In this document: in pieces, positions 6,621 to 10,137 of the stretch
Layout of the letters: the number at the start of each line of letters is the position of its first letter
How positions within the stretch are numbered: position 1 is the stretch's first letter
Source: Actinomycetes bacterium
GTDB taxonomy: Bacteria > Actinomycetota > Actinomycetes > JAJYSQ01
NCBI GenBank assembly: GCA_021793495.1
Contig: JAJYSQ010000021.1
Span: forward strand, 1-10,137
Direction: 5' to 3'
Length of the DNA: 10,137 nucleotides
The notes under the pieces: generated by a model
Databases searched by the model: none
Told to the model about the DNA's origin: nothing
Seen by the model: the letters and a program-made list of their open reading frames with translations, nothing else
Program-made: the position numbers and the translations under genes

Positions 6621-8441
6621 ATGGGCCACTACAAGTCCAACCTGCGCGACATCGAGTTCGCGCTCTTCGAGGTGTTCGGCCGGGACAAGATCCTCGGCGA
6701 GGGTCCGTACGCCGAGATGGACCCGGCGACCGCCCGCGAGGTGCTCGCCGAGGTCGACCGGCTCGCCCGCGAGGACCTCGCCGACTCGATGGTCAGCTCC
6801 GACCGGAACCCGCCGGTGTTCGACCCGGTGACCCACCAGGTCACCCTGCCGGCCGAACTGTCCCAGGCGTGGCACACGTTCTGGGACGCCGGGTGGTGGC
6901 GCCTGGACGTACCGGTCGAGCTGGGCGGCACACCGTGCCCGCCGAGCCTGAGGTGGGCCGTCTCCGAGCTGGTGCTCGGCGCGAACCCGGCGGTGCACAT
7001 GTACACCTCGGGCAGCAGCTTCGCGAACGTGCTCTACCGGATCGGCACCGAGGAGCAGCGGGACATCGCCCGGTTCATGGTGGAACGGACCTGGGGGGCG
7101 ACGATGGTGCTCACCGAGCCGGACGCCGGGTCCGACGTCGGAGCCGGCCGGACCCGGGCGATCCCCCAGCCGGACGGGACCTGGCACATCGATGGGGTGA
7201 AGCGGTTCATCACCTCCGCCGAGCACGACCTGACGGAGAACATCCTGCACTTCGTGCTCGCCCGCCCCGAGGGCTCCGGTCCTGGTACGAAGGGGCTGTC
7301 GATGTTCCTGGTACCGAAATACCACTTCGACCCGACCACCGGAGAACCGGGCGAGCGCAACGGTGTGGTCGTCACGAACGTCGAGCACAAGATGGGGCTG
7401 AAGGGATCCACCACCTGCGAGCTGAGCTTCGGAGAGACAGCCCCCGCGGTGGGGTGGTTGGTCGGCGACGTGCACGACGGCATCCGGCAGATGTTCCACA
7501 TCATCGAGTTCGCCCGCATGATGGTCGGGACCAAGGCGATCGCCACGCTGTCCACGGGGTACCTCAACGCCCTGGAGTACGCCAAGACCCGGGTGCAAGG
7601 CCCGGACCTGGCCCGGCAGGCTGACAAGGCGAGCCCCCGGGTCACGATCACCCACCACCCGGAGGTCCGCCGGCTGCTGCTGGCGTCCAAGGCGTACGCC
7701 GAAGGGCTCCGCGCCCTCGTCCTCTACACCGCGACCGTCCAGGACGAGGTGGCGATCGCCGAGGCCACCGGCACCGACGCCTCGATGGCCCGCCGCCTGA
7801 ACGACCTGCTGCTCCCGCTGGTCAAGGGGGTCGGGTCCGAGCGCTCGTACGCCCTGCTGGCCGACATGCTCACCGTCTACGGTGGCTCCGGCTACCTGAT
7901 GGACTACCCGTTGGAGCAGTACATCCGGGACGCCAAGATCGACACCCTGTACGAGGGGACGACCGCGATCCAGGGACTGGACTTCTTCTTCCGCAAGATC
8001 GTGCGAGACCAGTTCGGCGCCCTGGGCACCTTGGCGGGGGAGATCTCCCGCTTCGTCCAGGCCGAGGACGGCTCCCTGACGCGTGAGCGAGAGCTGCTCG
8101 GCGTGGCGCTCGGCGAGGCCCAGGCCATGGTCGCCACGATGGTCGGCTTCGCGCAGGCTTCCGTTGCCCGTCCGGAGGAGGCCTACAAGGTTGGGCAGAA
8201 CACCACTCGGCTGCTGATGGCCGCCGGCGACGTGGTGATCGGGTGGCTGTTGCTGCGCGAGGCGGAGGTGGCCCTGGAAGCCCTGTCCTCGGCCACCGGC
8301 ACCGACCGAGACTTCTATACCGGAAAGGTGGCCGCGGCCCGGTTCTTCGCCCACCAGGTGCTGCCCCGGCTGACCGCCGAGCGCACCATGCTCGACGACA
8401 CCGACGAGGCGCTCATGGAGGTTCCCGAAGCGGCGTTCTAG
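6621..8441 (+). CDS. Acyl-CoA dehydrogenase, FadE5-like
   Basis: This FAD enzyme of 606 residues should oxidise acyl-CoA to trans-2-enoyl-CoA, the first step of beta-oxidation. Its opening [20 protein letters not shown], the DRNPPVFDP segment and the length resemble mycobacterial FadE5 (about 610 residues), which accepts a wide range of chain lengths. [20 protein letters not shown] (161-180) is the FAD/substrate motif. [14 protein letters not shown] (258-270) follows, in the domain before the helical bundle. [21 protein letters not shown] then [12 protein letters not shown] (420-452) carries E445, the expected catalytic base of this subgroup. A C-terminal extension of about 150 residues follows, as in large ACADs. 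The ATG at 6621 is preceded by AGAGGA (6607-6612) with an 8-base spacer. The gene is separated from uppP by 131 bases containing a double palindrome, so it probably has its own regulated promoter. A role in fatty acid use is confident; chain length preference is not visible. Confidence 0.93.
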   Translation: MGHYKSNLRDIEFALFEVFGRDKILGEGPYAEMDPATAREVLAEVDRLAREDLADSMVSSDRNPPVFDPVTHQVTLPAELSQAWHTFWDAGWWRLDVPVELGGTPCPPSLRWAVSELVLGANPAVHMYTSGSSFANVLYRIGTEEQRDIARFMVERTWGATMVLTEPDAGSDVGAGRTRAIPQPDGTWHIDGVKRFITSAEHDLTENILHFVLARPEGSGPGTKGLSMFLVPKYHFDPTTGEPGERNGVVVTNVEHKMGLKGSTTCELSFGETAPAVGWLVGDVHDGIRQMFHIIEFARMMVGTKAIATLSTGYLNALEYAKTRVQGPDLARQADKASPRVTITHHPEVRRLLLASKAYAEGLRALVLYTATVQDEVAIAEATGTDASMARRLNDLLLPLVKGVGSERSYALLADMLTVYGGSGYLMDYPLEQYIRDAKIDTLYEGTTAIQGLDFFFRKIVRDQFGALGTLAGEISRFVQAEDGSLTRERELLGVALGEAQAMVATMVGFAQASVARPEEAYKVGQNTTRLLMAAGDVVIGWLLLREAEVALEALSSATGTDRDFYTGKVAAARFFAHQVLPRLTAERTMLDDTDEALMEVPEAAF

Positions 8442-8494
8442 CCCCATCACCGTTTGCCTCTCGCCTTCGCGACGCGGCCAAGCAGCGCCCCGTC

Positions 8495-8500
8495 TATCAT
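8495..8500 (+). promoter_or_regulatory. Candidate -10 box TATCAT
   Basis: TATCAT is the most AT-rich hexamer in the gap after the acyl-CoA dehydrogenase gene and fits TANNNT. A start about seven bases downstream (near 8507) would place the 5' end of the RNA just before the first stem of the structured leader at 8509. No good -35 box is visible, which is common in actinobacteria but leaves the call weak. Confidence 0.35.
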
Positions 8501-8508
8501 CCACCCGA

Positions 8509-8614
8509 GCGTGCCGAAAGGACGTGGTAGCCGGCTCGACGGAGCTGGAAGGTCCCACGTAGGGCACGGGCGCTGGCGGCCCGTCCCGGCACGCCTTCGA
8601 GGAAGGGAGGGGCC
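8509..8614 (+). ncRNA. Structured 5' leader with three-stem junction and overlapping ribosome-site switch (candidate riboregulator)
   Basis: The bases can form a three-way junction. P1: GCGTGCCG (8509-8516) with CGGCACGC (8587-8594), 8 bp. P2: ACGTGG (8522-8527) with CCACGT (8555-8560), capped by CCGGCTC (8531-8537) with GAGCTGG (8542-8548) around a GACG loop. P3: ACGGGC (8566-8571) with GCCCGT (8579-8584). The ribosome site GGGAGGGGCC (8605-8614), directly before the GTG at 8615, can instead pair with GGCCCGTCCC (8578-8587), 9 of 10 positions. That pairing destroys P3 and opens the first pair of P1. A further hairpin, CCTTC (8594-8598) with GAAGG (8602-8606), also touches the site. This is the arrangement of a translational switch. 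I recognise no known riboswitch core. High GC makes chance pairing easier, so the call is tentative. Confidence 0.4.
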
Positions 8615-8923
8615 GTGGCCGTCGAGGTCCACGTCACCGGACGGATCCAGGCCGGGCGCTTCGCGGAGTTCCTGGAGGCCGCGGAGCGCTGGCGGGCTTA
8701 TCGGGGCGAGCGGGGGTGGGCCCTGCCCCGCGTCCTCTCGGGGCTCTCCGGGGAGATGAACTCGGTCCGCCTCGTCTTCGCCTACCCCGACCTCGGCGTG
8801 TTCGAGCGCGAGGACGCCGAGGAGTCCGGCGATCGCGACTACGCCGCGGTGGCCATGGGGATGCCCTTCGAGGGGCCGATCGTCTACACGCTCTACCGCG
8901 ACGCGCTCCCGCCGCAGGCCTGA
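8615..8923 (+). CDS. Small protein of unknown function (102 residues)
   Basis: I do not recognise the family. The GTG at 8615 follows a strong ribosome site (GGAAGGGAGG at 8601-8610), and codon third positions are nearly all G or C, so the gene looks real. The product is soluble and acidic in its second half, with no signal peptide, membrane segment or cysteine. The order of predicted elements is strand (VEVHVTGRI), helix (GRFAEFLEAAERWRAYRGER), strand (ALPRVLSGL), strand (SVRLVFAYPD), a helix rich in Glu/Asp (LGVFEREDAEESGDRDYAAVA), and strand (PIVYTLYRD). This alternation, and the length, would fit a dimeric alpha/beta-barrel (ferredoxin-like) fold such as NIPSNAP or ABM proteins, but that is inference from secondary structure only. 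It is probably transcribed alone: a candidate promoter and a structured leader lie upstream, and a hairpin starts four bases after the stop. Confidence 0.75.
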   Translation: MAVEVHVTGRIQAGRFAEFLEAAERWRAYRGERGWALPRVLSGLSGEMNSVRLVFAYPDLGVFEREDAEESGDRDYAAVAMGMPFEGPIVYTLYRDALPPQA

Positions 8924-8926
8924 TTC

Positions 8927-8949
8927 GCCGGTCGAGAAGGGCGACCGGC
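8927..8949 (+). terminator. Stem-loop just after the small gene, probable terminator
   Basis: GCCGGTCG (8927-8934) pairs perfectly with CGACCGGC (8942-8949) around a 7-base loop, beginning four bases after the stop codon. A second, overlapping hairpin CGGCC-TTCG-GGCCG (8946-8959) has a stable C(UUCG)G tetraloop. No T-run follows, so this would be a GC-only terminator of the kind common in actinobacteria, or an mRNA 3'-end stabiliser. Confidence 0.55.
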
Positions 8950-8958
8950 CTTCGGGCC

Positions 8959-9006
8959 GTCGGCTGGCGCGTCGGCTGACGCGTCGGCTGGCGCGTCGGC
9001 TGGCGG
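8959..9006. repeat. Four tandem copies of a 12-bp repeat, GTCGGCTGGCGC
   Basis: The copies lie at 8959-8970, 8971-8982, 8983-8994 and 8995-9006. Copies 1 and 3 are identical, copy 2 has one G-to-A change (GTCGGCTGACGC), and copy 4 differs only in its last base. The repeat is outside any gene I support and starts in the last base of the upstream hairpin. It is a minisatellite, probably produced by replication slippage, and sits between the last chromosomal gene and the transposon remnants. Confidence 0.9.
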
Positions 9007-9250
9007 CCCCATGGGACCCCTCCACGTCACCCGGGCGATCCGGTGGGCTTCCCCCCACCCCCGATGCCCGGCGCGGGGCTGATAGGCGCGGGCTGGGTAC
9101 CGCAGGACCGTGTGTTCGGCGGGAACGGGACCGCCGGTCTAGTCCTCGAGCGTGGCCGTGCCCACGTCGCGGATCGTGTGGGCCGGGCTGCTCATAGCCC
9201 GGTGGCGGATCGTTCCTCACGCTGGCGGTCCGGGTCGCTGACCCCCACGG
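9007..9250. other. Gene-free stretch, likely 3' flank of the IS110 remnant, rich in inverted repeats
   Basis: No gene is supportable on either strand here. Three inverted repeats follow each other: CGGCGG/CCGCCG (9117-9122 with 9131-9136), GCCCAC/GTGGGC (9160-9165 with 9178-9183) and CCGGGCT/AGCCCGG (9183-9189 with 9196-9202); the last two overlap by one base. GGCGCGGGGCTG (9070-9081) recurs as GGCGCGGGCTG (9085-9095). The stretch lies downstream of the transposase stop on the reverse strand, so part of it may be the non-coding end of the IS110 element. The outer end of that element could not be located. Confidence 0.4.
9183..9202 (-). terminator. Hairpin downstream of the IS110 transposase remnant
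   Basis: CCGGGCT (9183-9189) pairs with AGCCCGG (9196-9202) around six bases, about 50 bases past the transposase stop on the reverse strand. It may be a transcription terminator or part of a structured non-coding end of the element. No T-run is present. Confidence 0.3.
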
Positions 9251-9847
9251 TCAGCTTCGGTGGCCCTGCTGCGGCAGCACGGCCAGGGACCAGCACCACC
9301 CGGCGAGCTCGCGGGCCACGGCGACGTTGGCCACGACGGGACGCTTGGCGCGTTCGGCGTAGACGGACCACCGCTGGTGCAGGCGGTGGTTGCCCAGGTG
9401 CGCTCGGGCGACCGCGGCGGGCGGGGCCGCCGCCCACCGTCGGCGCAGGATCGCGGTGGGCCGGTAGGGCTTGCGGTGGTGCCAGGCGGCCTCGACCAGC
9501 AGCCGGCGAGCGTGGGTGTTGCCGGTCTTGGTGATCGGGCCTTGTGAGCGGTGGGCCCCGGAGGAGTGTTCGGAGGGGACCAGGCCGAGGTAGGCGCCGA
9601 TGCTCGCGCCGGTGAACCGGTCCCAGTCGCCGATCTCGGCCGCGAGACAGAACACGGTCAGGGTGGAGATCCCCCGCAGGCACGCCAATCGGGTCACCAC
9701 GGGGGTGAACTGGCTGTCGGTGGCCATCGCGGTGATCGCCGCGTCCAGACGGTCGCGCCGGGCCGCGGCGAGCACGACGGTCTGGTAAACGTCGTCGAAC
9801 GCCGCCTGGGTGCCGGCCAGCGCGGAAGACTGCGGCAACCCGCACGT
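9251..9847 (-). pseudogene. IS110-family transposase, C-terminal half only
   Basis: The reverse-strand frame 9838-9251 (195 residues from a TTG; the frame is closed by a stop at 9848-9850) carries the C-terminal Tnp domain of IS110/IS116/IS902 transposases. Landmarks are VTRLACLRGISTLTVFCLAAEIGDW, IGAYLGLVPSEHSSGAHRSQ and GPITKTGNTHARRLLVEAAWH. The SSG at about 92-94 is the expected catalytic serine region, and VVANVAVARELAGWCWSLAVL is the usual end. Full enzymes have about 350-400 residues with an N-terminal DEDD RuvC-like domain. That domain is absent here, and the homology ends near AGTQAAF, exactly where IS66-like sequence begins on the other strand. Without the DEDD domain it should be inactive. 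The final LPQQGHRS looks divergent and may be a changed end. Confidence 0.88.
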
Positions 9848-10137
9848 CTATACCGTGCGGACCATGAACGCCTATACCGGCGGCGGGGCGGACCTAATCT
9901 GGTACGCCCGCTGCCGGGAACCGCACGAAGACGGCGATCACGGGGTTCGGGATCCTGGACGGCTACCGCGGGGTCCTGGTCCGCGACGACTACGGCGGCT
10001 ACCTCAGCTACGACGCCGGGCTCGCCGGCGTCCAGCAGTGCCTCGCCCACCTCTATAGGTACCTCGACGACGCTTACGCGATCGACCCGGTATCCCAGGT
10101 GTGGACCCGGCAGGCCGGCGATGCCCTCCGCGAGGCC
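9838..10137 (+). pseudogene. IS66-like transposase fragment with a frameshift, truncated 5', running off the window
   Basis: Two frames together read as one IS66-type transposase. From about 9838 to 9908, frame 3 gives PHVYTVRTMNAYT...ADLIWYA. From about 9910, frame 1 gives AGNRTKTAITGFGILDGYRG, then GVLVRDDYGGYLSYDAGLAG, VQQCLAHLYRYLDDAYAID and a tail to the window end. The VRDDYGGY block and the CLAHLYRYL block are typical of the catalytic DDE region of IS66 transposases. Frame 1 has stops at 9865-9867 and 9895-9897, so it cannot be read from upstream. One extra C in CCC (9907-9909) would explain the shift. The N-terminal ~200-300 residues expected of an IS66 transposase are absent. I did not recall an exact homolog, so the family name rests on these motifs. 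Confidence 0.72.

Noticed and set aside
6537..8567. Long reverse-strand open frame (676 codons) opposite the acyl-CoA dehydrogenase gene
   Set aside because: It is a shadow of a clear gene in GC-rich DNA: its translation is His/Gly/Arg-rich, matches no family I know, and the forward strand has full ACAD motifs.
8959..9006. CRISPR array
   Set aside because: The 12-bp units are directly adjacent with no spacers, too short for CRISPR repeats, and no cas gene is present.
8447..9220. Reverse-strand open frame of 257 codons across the leader, small gene, repeat and flank
   Set aside because: It is antisense to a better supported gene, its 12-bp repeat translates as monotonous RRASRR units, and it has no recognisable domain.
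1..10137. tRNA or rRNA genes, integrase or attachment site
   Set aside because: No cloverleaf with a TTCGA-type arm and no rRNA core segments were seen while reading both strands, and no integrase frame is present.

Overview
The window is very GC-rich, with strong G/C preference at third codon positions, GTG starts at several genes and GGAGG-type ribosome sites. Its gene families are an FadE5-type acyl-CoA dehydrogenase, CWB2 cell-wall-binding repeats with a CAP domain, and a UppP of the AGISRSG subtype. This points to a high-GC actinobacterial chromosome. I cannot name the genus from sequence alone.

Layout, left to right. (1) 2-469 (+): the 3' end of an FAD/NAD(P)-dependent oxidoreductase related to the glutamate synthase small subunit. 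(2) 652-2403 (+): a PAS - degenerate GGDEF - EAL protein, predicted to be a c-di-GMP phosphodiesterase. (3) 2410-3444 (-): an aldo/keto reductase, convergent with the EAL gene and only six bases from it. (4) 3670-5460 (+): a secreted protein with three CWB2 repeats, a CAP domain and a C-terminal beta-rich region. It is divergent from the reductase across a 225-base region that holds a direct repeat and an inverted repeat. (5) 5554-6489 (+): undecaprenyl-diphosphatase UppP. (6) 6621-8441 (+): a FadE5-like acyl-CoA dehydrogenase behind a clear double palindromic operator. (7) 8615-8923 (+): a 102-residue protein of unknown function, preceded by a leader that can fold into a three-stem junction able to control its ribosome site. 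(8) 8924-10137: an accessory end with a hairpin, a four-copy 12-bp tandem repeat, an IS110-family transposase remnant (-) and a frameshifted IS66-like transposase remnant (+) that abut each other.

Genes 4 and 5 share a cell-envelope theme (surface protein, lipid carrier recycling). The EAL protein is a signalling enzyme, and the dehydrogenase belongs to fatty acid beta-oxidation. Gene spacing does not suggest that the window is one operon. Most of it is ordinary chromosomal core. The two places worth real attention are the structured leader at 8509-8614 and the operator at 6536-6575. The transposon graveyard at the right end comes next.
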